Positions 42,430 to 51,213 of a stretch of DNA of 64,000 nt are shown piece by piece. Made by a program: the position numbers and the translations under genes. Source of the stretch: CALLPQ01 sp964421675. Its GTDB lineage: Bacteria > Pseudomonadota > Alphaproteobacteria > Caulobacterales > Parvularculaceae. How positions within the stretch are numbered: the first letter of the stretch is position 1; each line of letters starts with the position of its first letter. The notes under the pieces are model-generated. The model worked only from the letters and a program-made list of their open reading frames with translations, did no database searches and had not been told where the DNA came from. Location: the NCBI GenBank assembly GCA_964421675.1, contig CAYQXV010000009.1, forward strand, positions 1 to 64,000, in the 5' to 3' direction.

Positions 42430-43563
42430 ATGAGCATAAAAATTAATGCTGATGATATTGCACCCATTGCATTAGGGGGCGCGTTTCTGGCGACGGGCGG
42501 GGGCGGTGATACTTTATTGGGCGAAATTCTTGCAGAAGATGCTGTCTCAAAAGCGCAAAGCGTTGAATTGATCGCCCTTGAGGATGTGCCCGATGATGGC
42601 GTTGTGGTGGCCATTGGCGGTGTTGGTTCGCCAACGATTATGCAGGAAAAACCTTCAAACGGACAAGAAGCCGGTTGGGCGCTCGATGCGCTGGAAACTT
42701 TTTTAGGGAAGAAAATCACTGCGCTGATTGCTTTTGAGGCGGGCGGCATGAATGCATTGGTCCCATTTTGCGCGGCGGCAGAACGCGGACTCCCGGTGGT
42801 TGATGCGGACGGTATGGGCCGCGCATTTCCCGAACTGCAAATGGAAAGTTTTTCGATTTACGGGGTATCGGCGACCCCTCTCGCTTTATCAGCGGAGCTC
42901 GGCGATAGCATGATTTTGGATAAGGTCTCCTCGCCCGTGCTGGCAGAAACGTTGGTGCGTCATTTTGCCGTTAAAGCAGGCGGCGGGCAATGTATCAGTG
43001 CCGAGCACGTTATGGACGGGGCAACGGCGCGCAAGGTTTGTATTCCCGCGACGATTTCGCTGTGCCGCGATATTGGTGTGATGCTGGGCGAGCATGCAAA
43101 CGATCTTGATGCGTTTATGCGTGCCCTGTCGGTGCGTCTTGCGCCAACCCATTATGGCGACGTTAGCCCCATTGCAGAGGCCAAGGTGGTCGATATTACT
43201 CGCGAAATTCGCGATGGCTATGATTATGGCACCGCCAAACTTGCAACCCTTGATGGAGAAAACCGGATATTGACGGTTTTAATTAAGAACGAATATCTGG
43301 TCGTACTGGACGGGGATCGGCCAATAGCAACAACCCCCGATTTGATTTGCATGCTGGATAAAGAAACCGGCAGGCCTCTTACCGCCGAAACATTGCGTTA
43401 TGGGCAGCGTTTGTTACTGCTTGCAATTGGAGCGCCGGAACTGATGCGTACACCGACGGCTCTAAAGGTTGTTTCACCGCGCAATTTTGGTTTTGATATG
43501 GAATATTTGCCAATTGAAACGGCGCTCGCATCAGGCTTACTGCCCGGTATCCCCAATGGTTGA
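42430..43563 (+). CDS. DUF917 domain protein (hydantoinase-associated)
   Basis: A 377-residue protein with the DUF917 hallmarks IALGGAFLATGGGGDTLLGE, VVAIGGVGSPTIMQEKP, FEAGGMNALVPFCAAAERGLPVVDADGMGRAFPELQM and SISAEH-like Gly-rich motifs. It follows the hyuA-like gene by 18 bases. DUF917 proteins almost always sit beside HyuA-like ATPases and CodB-like permeases and probably form the second subunit of the ring-opening enzyme, but this is inference from context. Confidence 0.88.
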   Translation: MSIKINADDIAPIALGGAFLATGGGGDTLLGEILAEDAVSKAQSVELIALEDVPDDGVVVAIGGVGSPTIMQEKPSNGQEAGWALDALETFLGKKITALIAFEAGGMNALVPFCAAAERGLPVVDADGMGRAFPELQMESFSIYGVSATPLALSAELGDSMILDKVSSPVLAETLVRHFAVKAGGGQCISAEHVMDGATARKVCIPATISLCRDIGVMLGEHANDLDAFMRALSVRLAPTHYGDVSPIAEAKVVDITREIRDGYDYGTAKLATLDGENRILTVLIKNEYLVVLDGDRPIATTPDLICMLDKETGRPLTAETLRYGQRLLLLAIGAPELMRTPTALKVVSPRNFGFDMEYLPIETALASGLLPGIPNG

Positions 43564-44092
43564 GGGCACGCTTATTCGGTCAAAACGTTTATCCCTGTCG
43601 CCTCTTGCACTTGATGATGTTGATGATTTTTTTGCGATCACCAATGATGAGGGGGTCGTGCTGAATACAGCCACATTACCGTGGCCCTATCTGAAATCTG
43701 ATACGCGCGAGCGTATTACAAAAGCTCTGAAAACTGACGCGGTGCAGCAATGTTTTTTGGGAATCCGATTGGGCAATGAACTTTGTGGCGCGATCAGCTA
43801 TATGCAGATGCCGCAAACTCCTGATCGATATGAAATTGGCTATCACATTGCCCGTCATTATTGGGGGCAGGGATTTGCGAGTGAAGCGGTGCAAGCCTTT
43901 TTAGACTATATGCATCGTACCCTTGGTACAGACATCACAATAGGTGCAGGCCATTGGGCGGACAATCCGGCCTCTGGGAAGGTTTTGCGAAAGTGCGGTT
44001 TTGTAAAAATCGGGGAGAGCGAGGTTTTCAGCAAAGCGCGAAATGCGATGACGCCATCCATTGATTATGAATGGCGTCACCCGCAACCGTAA
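43556..44092 (+). CDS. GNAT family N-acetyltransferase (RimJ/RimL-like)
   Basis: A 178-residue acetyl-CoA-dependent acetyltransferase. It contains LIRSKRLSLSPLALDDVDDFFAI at the N terminus, the acetyl-CoA loop YWGQGFASEAVQAFLDYM (Q/RxxGxG/A-like) and NPASGKVLRKCGFVKIGE. ATG at 43556 overlaps the stop of the DUF917 gene by eight bases, so it is translated with that operon. It may acetylate the product released by the hydantoinase-like enzyme, but the substrate cannot be told. Confidence 0.83.
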   Translation: MVEGTLIRSKRLSLSPLALDDVDDFFAITNDEGVVLNTATLPWPYLKSDTRERITKALKTDAVQQCFLGIRLGNELCGAISYMQMPQTPDRYEIGYHIARHYWGQGFASEAVQAFLDYMHRTLGTDITIGAGHWADNPASGKVLRKCGFVKIGESEVFSKARNAMTPSIDYEWRHPQP

Positions 44093-44100
44093 GTATGGCC

Positions 44101-46086
44101 CTATTTCTGGCCGATATGTTTTTCGATAAAGGCTGTGGATTCTTGCAACATGCGCTGGCGGGTCGCAGCACCCGATAGCCAGTGATCTTCCCCATCAAGA
44201 TCAATCATCGTTACATCCTTACCGGCTTTCTCAAGATTTTGCCGCATTATTCGGCTTTGGGCATAAGGAACAACAGTGTCGTCTTTGCCGTGGACCAGCA
44301 TAATTGGCGCACGTACATTTTGAACCAAGCGCGCCGGAGAAACCGACGCCATTTGGTCCGCATCAGTAAAGCGACTGCCAATTCTGCGTTGCCAAAATCC
44401 GACATTACCGCCTGAGCTTGCTTCCGATCCAATCATGATATTGAGGTCAGAAACCCCGTTCACACTAACGGTGCATTTATAAAGCTCCGGCGTTAGCGTC
44501 GCGCCTGCAAGGGCGGCATATCCACCATAGCTGGCCCCGACAATGCAAATACGGTCTGCATTGACAATGCCATCGGCAATGAGTTTGCGAACGCCGTCAG
44601 AGATATCGTCTTGCATTTTGCGCCCCCATTGCCCCCAACCGGCTCGGCGGAAACGGTTTCCATATCCGGAAGAGCCGCGAAAGTTTGGCTGATAGACCGC
44701 AAAGCCGCGTGAGGCATAAGCGGCGGCCCACCAGTCAAATTCCAAATTGTCGCGAGATTCTGGCCCGCCATGAGGCAGGACAATAAGCGGTAAATTTTCT
44801 GGTGTGCTCGTTCCCGGAGGGAGGGTGAGATATCCGGGAATTAAAAACCCATCCGCATTTTGATAATCAAATTTCCGGCGCTCCCCGCTATTACTCTCAT
44901 TGAGCCGCGGATAGGTCTCGCCTAAAAGAGACAGCGCCCGACTTTCGCGTTCATAAAGATAATATACAGGCGGGCGATCAGTATAGGTTGCTTTTATAAT
45001 ACTGATATCATGGCTATCGGACTGAGAGATCACACTAACGCGTGCGCCCTTCAAGGCAGCGCTGAGTCTATTTTCCAGCGCTTCACGGTCCTTATCCAGA
45101 TAAACAGTCTGAGGTGTATCTCCGACATAACTGAACGATAAAATCGCACCATTATTGATGGTCAGTGTGCTTAAATCGTAAGAGTCATGGGTGAAAATCG
45201 GATCCGAGAGTTGCGCTGTTGTCAGATCAAAATAATAAGCGCCGACGGTATTTTTTCCAGTTCTACTCGTTGCGATAGCACGCTGGTCACCAGCAAAACC
45301 TTCGATAAAAATATTTTCGGTGTCATCGGTGTCAAACCGTGTGACTTCGACATAATTTTTCTTCTCGGCAAGTTTATGGATCGACTTGACGTTTGTTCGA
45401 TCGCTAAAGTCAATTCGCAAAACCGGTGTTCCTGACTGATCTGCAATCCAGTCGCTTGTATCTTCATTGCCATCGACAACAGATTTTCCGAGCCCCGTCT
45501 TTAAGCTAACCCGGTACACATTCAGCGTCGCCGAGGTCGAGCTATCGGAACGCGATGTTCCGATGCGTGACTGTGCCTGACTTCTTTGTTTGGAAAAATT
45601 TGGATCATGCTTAGCCATTAGAATATGATTGGGCTCATCGGGCAGCATATGCAGTATCTCCCCAGCGCCTAAGAAAAAGGCGACATCGCCGCGCGCGAGG
45701 AGGTAGGTGACGTCATTTTTCGATTTTGAAACAGAGGCATAGCGAAAAAATTCATAGGTTTTTTTACCCGCTACCGTGTCTAATGTCTGGGTTTGGGAAA
45801 CCAGCAACAAAATTCGGTCATTATTCGCCCATCGCAATGTTCGCGCTTTTACACCGCCAACTTTAATGCCTCTGCTTTGCTCGCCGGTTTTGAGATCAAA
45901 AAACCGAACAACTGTTTCATCCTTGATATTTTCCAGTAGTGCGATGGTTTCGCCATCGGGCGAGACGGCTGCGTCGTCAATCTCTGGCAACGCGCCAAAC
46001 GCCCATACGGGGACTTGCGCGGTGGCAGGGTTGTGAAGACCCCAATAACTACATAGAATAGCTAAGACGAAAATAATTCTGAACAT
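44101..46086 (-). CDS. Exported S9-family prolyl oligopeptidase-like peptidase
   Basis: A 661-residue periplasmic serine peptidase. Signal peptide (residues 1-23, ending PATAQ), a beta-propeller-like N-terminal half, and a C-terminal alpha/beta hydrolase: LPLIVLPHGGPESRDNLEFDWWAAAYASRGFAVYQPNFRGSSGYG, nucleophile Ser in CIVGASYGGYAAL (GxSxG), Asp in HGKDDTVVPYAQS and His in LDGEDHWLS. The dipeptidyl aminopeptidase/acylaminoacyl peptidase group fits best. It converges on the GNAT gene with eight bases between their ends. Confidence 0.88.
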   Translation of the reverse strand: MFRIIFVLAILCSYWGLHNPATAQVPVWAFGALPEIDDAAVSPDGETIALLENIKDETVVRFFDLKTGEQSRGIKVGGVKARTLRWANNDRILLLVSQTQTLDTVAGKKTYEFFRYASVSKSKNDVTYLLARGDVAFFLGAGEILHMLPDEPNHILMAKHDPNFSKQRSQAQSRIGTSRSDSSTSATLNVYRVSLKTGLGKSVVDGNEDTSDWIADQSGTPVLRIDFSDRTNVKSIHKLAEKKNYVEVTRFDTDDTENIFIEGFAGDQRAIATSRTGKNTVGAYYFDLTTAQLSDPIFTHDSYDLSTLTINNGAILSFSYVGDTPQTVYLDKDREALENRLSAALKGARVSVISQSDSHDISIIKATYTDRPPVYYLYERESRALSLLGETYPRLNESNSGERRKFDYQNADGFLIPGYLTLPPGTSTPENLPLIVLPHGGPESRDNLEFDWWAAAYASRGFAVYQPNFRGSSGYGNRFRRAGWGQWGRKMQDDISDGVRKLIADGIVNADRICIVGASYGGYAALAGATLTPELYKCTVSVNGVSDLNIMIGSEASSGGNVGFWQRRIGSRFTDADQMASVSPARLVQNVRAPIMLVHGKDDTVVPYAQSRIMRQNLEKAGKDVTMIDLDGEDHWLSGAATRQRMLQESTAFIEKHIGQK

Positions 46087-46555
46087 TGAAAATCCCCTTC
46101 TGACTTAGTAAAAAGCTAGCATAAAAAAAATACTAAAATAAACCCACTAAACCAACAATTGCACTGATATGAACAGGCTGTGGGCCCCGCAACGCCTTGA
46201 GAAAATGGGGTTGGGGGGCGTCGGCGGATGGCTGGGGTTTTGGACAGGGCAAGCGGTTAANNNNNNNNNNNNNNNNNNNNNNNNNNNNNNNNNNNNNNNN
46301 NNNNNNNNNNNNNNNNNNNNNNNNNNNNNNNNNNNNNNNNNNNNNNNNNNNNNNNNNNNNCAAGCGGTTAAGTTGTGACAGTGCGGCGCACCATATTGCG
46401 TCGCGAGTGCACCCATGCTATCGCCACGCAAAGTTCGAAGGTGTAGGGCGTATTTTGTGCGCTTTTACGCATTTCATTCCATGGATTCACCAGCTTTTGT
46501 CCCTGCTTTGGCGCTGGGACTATAGAGCGAGCGCAGTTGAGGTTCAGTCACACCC
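46087..46555. other. Intergenic region upstream of atpH, containing a gap
   Basis: About 470 positions including 100 N. A repetitive GGGG-rich stretch (46207-46245) precedes the gap. No gene is supported on either side, and I cannot pick a convincing promoter for atpH. Confidence 0.4.
46261..46360. other. Scaffold gap of 100 N with matching flanks
   Basis: The 11 bases before the gap, CAAGCGGTTAA, are repeated directly after it. The contig ends may overlap, in which case no sequence is missing. Eleven bases is a short match, so this is less certain than the gap near 52.3 kb. Confidence 0.9.
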
Positions 46556-47140
46556 GTGTCGGAAACATCTTCAGATACTGCCGCTATAGCGGCAAGCCGA
46601 GAGAGCGGCGGCGTGGCGGAGCGCTATGCCGATGCTTTTTTTGAGCTATTGGTTGAAAATAATGCCCTGGAAGTGGGCGAAAAAGATCTCGCCGGGCTTG
46701 GGTCTGCGATTGAGCAGAGCGACGATCTTCGCGATTTTCTAGCCAGCCCTGTTTATACACAGGAAGATCAGATCAAAGCGATCACCGCGCTGGCCGATAA
46801 ATCAAATGTTGCCCCCCAGACCCGGAATTTTCTGATTTTGATTGCGCATAACCGCCGGTTATTTGCGCTAAAATCGATTATTGCGGCCTTTAAGGGGCGT
46901 CTTGCAGCCCATCGCGGCGAGGTTAGCGCTGAGGCGGTAACGGCCACAGAATTGAATGCAGATCAGAGCCGTCGGCTGAGATCTGAAATTGAAACGATTG
47001 TCGGTAAGGCAGTCAATCTTGAGACCCGTGTCGATCCATCATTATTGGGCGGCATGATCGTAAAGGTTGGCTCGCGCATGATCGACAGTTCCCTGAAAAC
47101 TAAACTTTCCCGTTTACAGACTATGATGAAAGAGGCCTAA
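46556..47140 (+). CDS. atpH: F1 ATP synthase subunit delta
   Basis: The stator subunit linking F1 to the peripheral stalk. The 194 residues contain VAERYADAFFELLVE at the N terminus and the C-terminal VDPSLLGGMIVKVGSRMIDSSLKTKLSRL, both typical. The start is GTG at 46556. It begins the F1 gene set; atpA starts four bases after its stop. Fo genes are elsewhere, as usual in alphaproteobacteria. Confidence 0.93.
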   Translation: MSETSSDTAAIAASRESGGVAERYADAFFELLVENNALEVGEKDLAGLGSAIEQSDDLRDFLASPVYTQEDQIKAITALADKSNVAPQTRNFLILIAHNRRLFALKSIIAAFKGRLAAHRGEVSAEAVTATELNADQSRRLRSEIETIVGKAVNLETRVDPSLLGGMIVKVGSRMIDSSLKTKLSRLQTMMKEA

Positions 47141-47144
47141 CGCC

Positions 47145-48674
47145 ATGGAGCTTAACGCCGCGGAAATTTCTTCCATTCTCAAACAGCAAATTGCCGACTT
47201 TGGTAAGGACGCTGAAGTTTCAGAAATTGGCCAGGTACTGTCCGTTGGAGATGGTATCGCGCGCATTTACGGCCTCGACAATGTTCAGGCTGGTGAAATG
47301 GTCGAGTTCTCAAATGGTGTTAAGGGGATGGCCCTTAACCTTGAGGCCGATAATGTTGGTGTCGTGATCTTCGGCGAAGACCGCGACATTAAAGAAGGCG
47401 ATACGGTTAAGCGTACCAATTCAATCGTGGACGTGCCCGTGGGTAAAGGCCTGCTTGGCCGCGTGGTCGATCCGCTCGGTAATCCAATTGACGGTAAGGG
47501 CCCGATTGAAGCCACCGAACGCCGGCTTGTTGATGTGAAGGCGCCAGGCATTTTGCCGCGCCAATCTGTTCATGAACCTGTGCAGACGGGCATCAAGGCG
47601 ATCGATTCAATGATCCCGGTTGGCCGAGGCCAGCGTGAGCTTGTGATTGGTGACCGTCAGACCGGTAAGACAGCGATCTGCATTGATGCGATGCTGAACC
47701 AAAAAGAAGCCAATGCAGGCGATGATGAGTCGAAGAAACTCTACTGCATCTATGTTGCTGTTGGTCAAAAACGTTCAACGGTCGCACAGATTGTAAAAAC
47801 GCTCGAAGATAATGGCGCGCTTGAATATTCTATCGTTGTTGCCGCGACCGCTTCTGAGCCCGCGCCGCTTCAGTTCCTGGCACCATTTGCTGGTTGTGCC
47901 ATGGGTGAGTATTTCCGCGATAATGCAATGCACTCTTTGATCATCTATGATGATCTTTCCAAACAGGCGGTGGCTTATCGTCAAATGTCTCTCTTGCTGC
48001 GTCGCCCACCAGGGCGTGAAGCCTATCCGGGTGACGTGTTCTATTTGCACTCCCGCTTGCTTGAGCGTGCGGCGAAACTGAATAAGGACAATGGATCGGG
48101 TTCAATGACGGCGTTGCCGATTATTGAAACACAGGCGAACGATGTTTCCGCTTATATCCCAACCAATGTGATCTCGATTACCGATGGTCAGATCTTCCTG
48201 GAAACAGATCTGTTTTATCAGGGCATTCGTCCTGCGGTGAATGTGGGTCTGTCGGTGAGCCGGGTTGGTTCTTCTGCGCAGATCAAGGCAATGAAACAGG
48301 TTGCCGGTAAGATTAAAGGGGAACTTGCTCAGTATCGTGAGCTTGCTGCCTTTGCTAAATTTGGATCCGATCTTGATGCGGCAACCCAGTCGATCCTCAA
48401 CCGCGGTGACCGTCTAACGGAATTGATGAAGCAAAATCAATATTCACCGCTGCAGGTTGAAGAGCAGGTTGCGGTCATTTTTGCGGGTACACAAGGCTAT
48501 CTTGATGCGATCCCCACAGACCGGGTTAGCGCGTTTGAAGAAGAGTTCCTTCGTAAACTCCATGCAGACCATGATGACCTTCTCACAAGCATTCGCGAGA
48601 CAGCAAAGCTTGATGATGAAACTCAATCCAAGCTTAAAGATGTTCTGGATGCTTTTGCGAAAAACTTCGCTTAA
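47145..48674 (+). CDS. atpA: F1 ATP synthase subunit alpha
   Basis: The regulatory nucleotide-binding subunit of F1. The 509-residue length is exact for the family. Walker A is GDRQTGKTAICID (about 169-181), and Walker B SLIIYDDLSKQAVAYRQMSLLLRRPPGREAYPGD with the arginine finger in GLSVSRVGSSAQIKAM. It is four bases after atpH. A strong terminator follows rather than atpG. Confidence 0.98.
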   Translation: MELNAAEISSILKQQIADFGKDAEVSEIGQVLSVGDGIARIYGLDNVQAGEMVEFSNGVKGMALNLEADNVGVVIFGEDRDIKEGDTVKRTNSIVDVPVGKGLLGRVVDPLGNPIDGKGPIEATERRLVDVKAPGILPRQSVHEPVQTGIKAIDSMIPVGRGQRELVIGDRQTGKTAICIDAMLNQKEANAGDDESKKLYCIYVAVGQKRSTVAQIVKTLEDNGALEYSIVVAATASEPAPLQFLAPFAGCAMGEYFRDNAMHSLIIYDDLSKQAVAYRQMSLLLRRPPGREAYPGDVFYLHSRLLERAAKLNKDNGSGSMTALPIIETQANDVSAYIPTNVISITDGQIFLETDLFYQGIRPAVNVGLSVSRVGSSAQIKAMKQVAGKIKGELAQYRELAAFAKFGSDLDAATQSILNRGDRLTELMKQNQYSPLQVEEQVAVIFAGTQGYLDAIPTDRVSAFEEEFLRKLHADHDDLLTSIRETAKLDDETQSKLKDVLDAFAKNFA

Positions 48675-48706
48675 CGCTTTTTGAATTCCGATAATAAACC
48701 AATGCG

Positions 48707-48741
48707 ATGGCCAGTCCTGAAATAAGGTCTGGCCATTTTTT
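48707..48741 (+). terminator. Strong intrinsic terminator directly after atpA
   Basis: ATGGCCAG (48707-48714) pairs with CTGGCCAT (48729-48736), with inner CCT/AGG pairs, and six T follow. The hairpin lies 33 bases after the atpA stop and should stop transcription before atpG. Confidence 0.85.
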
Positions 48742-48895
48742 ATGGGCTGATCAAAAATGGTCTTGTACGCGACGAGCAGCATTCATTATTCGATGAACCG
48801 GCTTGCCACACCGCCATGGCTGCGCGCAGACTATAAACAAAAATTCATTGATACGGTTTAGGGCAGCAAAGCCCTGATAGGGGCTTTTCTCGGCA

Positions 48896-49279
48896 ATGCG
48901 CTGTGCGTTTAAATTCATCACAATGGTGGTTCTGGCAATTTTTCTGTCTGGCCCCGGACTTAGCGCATCTGCTGAAACCGAAGCGTTTGAACAGGCCTAT
49001 CTAGACTCTGTTGAGGAGGATGCGCAGTTGCGCGCGGCAGATTGCAGCAAGCTGAATGAATGGGTGTGCCTGTGCGTCAATCGCACATTGCCAGTTCGGG
49101 TCAAAAATCCCAGCGACGATGAGCTTGAAGAGGGGCTTGCGGTTTACCGTAAATTTCTATCACGCGGTAATAGCTCAGAGCTTTCCCTCGAAAAGGCAGT
49201 TCTATCTGTGGTCAGATCAATTCAAACGGATATTGCAGCAAGCTGTAAAAAACCCGTCTTCTCAAAAGACGATAGTTAA
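48896..49279 (+). CDS. Small exported protein with four cysteines, unknown function
   Basis: A 127-residue protein with a signal peptide (about residues 5-25, ending LSASAET). The mature part holds C-x8-C-x-C (ADCSKLNEWVCLCVNRTLP) and one more Cys near the C terminus (AASCKKP), suggesting disulfides or metal binding. The rest is helical and acidic. No family recognised. It lies between atpA and atpG and its last four bases overlap the end of the convergent sulfotransferase-like gene. Confidence 0.6.
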   Translation: MRCAFKFITMVVLAIFLSGPGLSASAETEAFEQAYLDSVEEDAQLRAADCSKLNEWVCLCVNRTLPVRVKNPSDDELEEGLAVYRKFLSRGNSSELSLEKAVLSVVRSIQTDIAASCKKPVFSKDDS

Positions 49280-50559
49280 ACCGCATTCCAGCGTTTTAAA
49301 GCATCATTAATGGTCCCGCCGTTAGGCCGGCCAAGCTTTGCTGTGCGCATTAGGGTAATGGCCTCGGTACGGTTTTTGGTTTCACACTCTAGAGCCCGGT
49401 CGCGCAACAGCGGCGCCAGTGTTTCCAACGCGTCTGAAAACTGCGGCTTTGATAAAATGGTGTCGAGCTGATTTCGAATGTCGCCATCGTCTTCAATTTC
49501 GGCTGGAATGGAAGCGCGCGCTAACACTGCGGTAATGGGCTCCAACTTGTGAAATATTGTTGCCAAACCCTTTCCCCAATTTTCAATAGATAATTCTGGG
49601 TCGACATTTTCGGCGACCTTCCCCGCTTTTGCGGAAGGGGTGGTGTGCTTGGCTTTGCGGATTACTGAGGCAACCTCTTTATCGGCATGGGTACATTTTG
49701 AGAGTTGATCGACAAGAGCATCAGTTTCGGCGGCAATGGCATGGGCGAGTTTATCATACTCATTTGCGTTGAGCGTGAAGGCTGGGCCGGGAAGTTTCCA
49801 TAAAATCTTGGTATCATGAACGCTTCGTTGCGCCCCGTTTGGTAAAACATGTCCGATCCTAAGGGCACCGTTCATTCTCGCGAGCAGCCTTGCGGTTGGC
49901 GCGGACAGGCTTTCATTGCGGCGCTTAATGGCAGGGGAGGCAAGTTTTGAAAGGCTGCTGATCTCAAGAAAATGTCCGACCGGGCCAGATGGATGGCGGC
50001 AAGCCTGTTCAAAGCTATGGACCCGCACATCGGGAAAGACCGACCGGACCCGTTCTATTCGACTAGAAAAATCCGGCACGGAAAGGGTCAAGGGTAGTCC
50101 CGCTTTTAGTCGCTCTTGCGTCAGCGAGGCGATGAGGCTGGCGGGCGAGCGGACGTAAAGATGGGGCTCGATTGTAAACCTCGCCCCTTCTAAAACGCTG
50201 CGAAGCTTTGTCAGCTCCTTTTGAGTGAGCCCGGCAATCTCCTCTCCGGAAATCAGTAAATCGTGTGAGCCCTCTAATTGTGCGGCAATGAGTTTAGAAT
50301 AATGTGTATGCAGATCATGTGCAGTAAATCCGCGTTGCGGTCCCCAACTAAGCGTCTCATAGGTTGAAGAAAATGCATATTGCATCGCCGTTGAATGATT
50401 GACCTGCCGCAGCCCTTTCGGGGTTTGCACGCGCAAAATATGCATGCCCGCTTGAGAGAATTCATCCTCAGCGCCTTGCAAGGTTGATTGAAGGGAGCTG
50501 GATGCCGTTTTGTGCAGGCCCATATGCAATATAAGACGCCGTGAATTGCTGACGGTCAT
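49276..50559 (-). CDS. Sulfotransferase-like protein
   Basis: A 427-residue cytoplasmic protein. The N terminus, RRLILHMGLHKTASSSLQSTL, matches the 5'-phosphosulfate-binding loop of PAPS-dependent sulfotransferases (HxGxxKTGTTSLQ). LYVRSPASLIAS is a plausible 3'-phosphate-binding motif. The C-terminal 200 residues are divergent. Function is inferred only from the P-loop-like motif. On the minus strand between atpA and atpG. ATG at 50559 is preferred to a start four codons upstream. Confidence 0.6.
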   Translation of the reverse strand: MTVSNSRRLILHMGLHKTASSSLQSTLQGAEDEFSQAGMHILRVQTPKGLRQVNHSTAMQYAFSSTYETLSWGPQRGFTAHDLHTHYSKLIAAQLEGSHDLLISGEEIAGLTQKELTKLRSVLEGARFTIEPHLYVRSPASLIASLTQERLKAGLPLTLSVPDFSSRIERVRSVFPDVRVHSFEQACRHPSGPVGHFLEISSLSKLASPAIKRRNESLSAPTARLLARMNGALRIGHVLPNGAQRSVHDTKILWKLPGPAFTLNANEYDKLAHAIAAETDALVDQLSKCTHADKEVASVIRKAKHTTPSAKAGKVAENVDPELSIENWGKGLATIFHKLEPITAVLARASIPAEIEDDGDIRNQLDTILSKPQFSDALETLAPLLRDRALECETKNRTEAITLMRTAKLGRPNGGTINDALKRWNAV

Positions 50560-50702
50560 CACAAACTCCAAAAGGTTACCGCACCGGTCTCTAACTCAAT
50601 ACCAGTCTCTATCTCAATTTCCGGCGTTAACCATCTATGTTTACCGCGATGCAACCAATATGCAATTATAGTCTACCCCTTGCACGTCACGGGAGCCGCT
50701 GC

Positions 50703-51068
50703 ATGGGATTTGGGAAACAAAATACTGCCGCACTTGCCGGACGGCTTGAGCGTGTGTCTGGATCAACGTCGGCGTCAACGGTTGCGACCAAGCGTAAAAC
50801 CGTAGAGCCTGATTTTTCTAAGGTTAAGCGATATAATCCTTTAAGCGAGACGGAAGAAGAACGTGTTTTGCGCATGCGTGCAAAGACCGTGAATTTCACT
50901 TGTACGATTTTTGCCCGCCTCGTGATTATCGCCAGTGCGAGCTATTTTGCTTATGACGCCTATATTACGAGCAATGGCCTGAATTGGCGCCCGATACTTG
51001 GCGTCTTTTTATTGTTTGCGGAGTTGGGGCGCGTTTTGACGAAAATGATGACGCCGGGGACCAAATAG
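50703..51068 (+). CDS. Small membrane protein of unknown function
   Basis: A 121-residue protein: a basic, Ser/Thr-rich cytoplasmic N-terminal part (about 1-65) followed by two hydrophobic segments (about 69-88 and 93-110). No family recognised. GGGAG precedes the ATG at 50703. It precedes atpG by 145 bp on the same strand and could be co-transcribed with it; whether it has any part in ATP synthase assembly is unknown. Confidence 0.55.
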   Translation: MGFGKQNTAALAGRLERVSGSTSASTVATKRKTVEPDFSKVKRYNPLSETEEERVLRMRAKTVNFTCTIFARLVIIASASYFAYDAYITSNGLNWRPILGVFLLFAELGRVLTKMMTPGTK

Positions 51069-51213
51069 GCTGGTTTTTGCCTGTAGAGAGCCAAGGCGGT
51101 GGGACGTGAATAGGGCGCGGCAAATTCGACCGGTTTGGCTTTGCGGACCTTTACAAGGCCAGCCAAAAAGAGCATGAAACGCGATAAATATTCGCTATTT
51201 GCTTCAGGTTGTC

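Noticed and set aside
50572..50702. A longer start for the small membrane protein
   Set aside because: Residues added by starting at 50637 show no protein-like features, and the ribosome site GGGAG fits the ATG at 50703.
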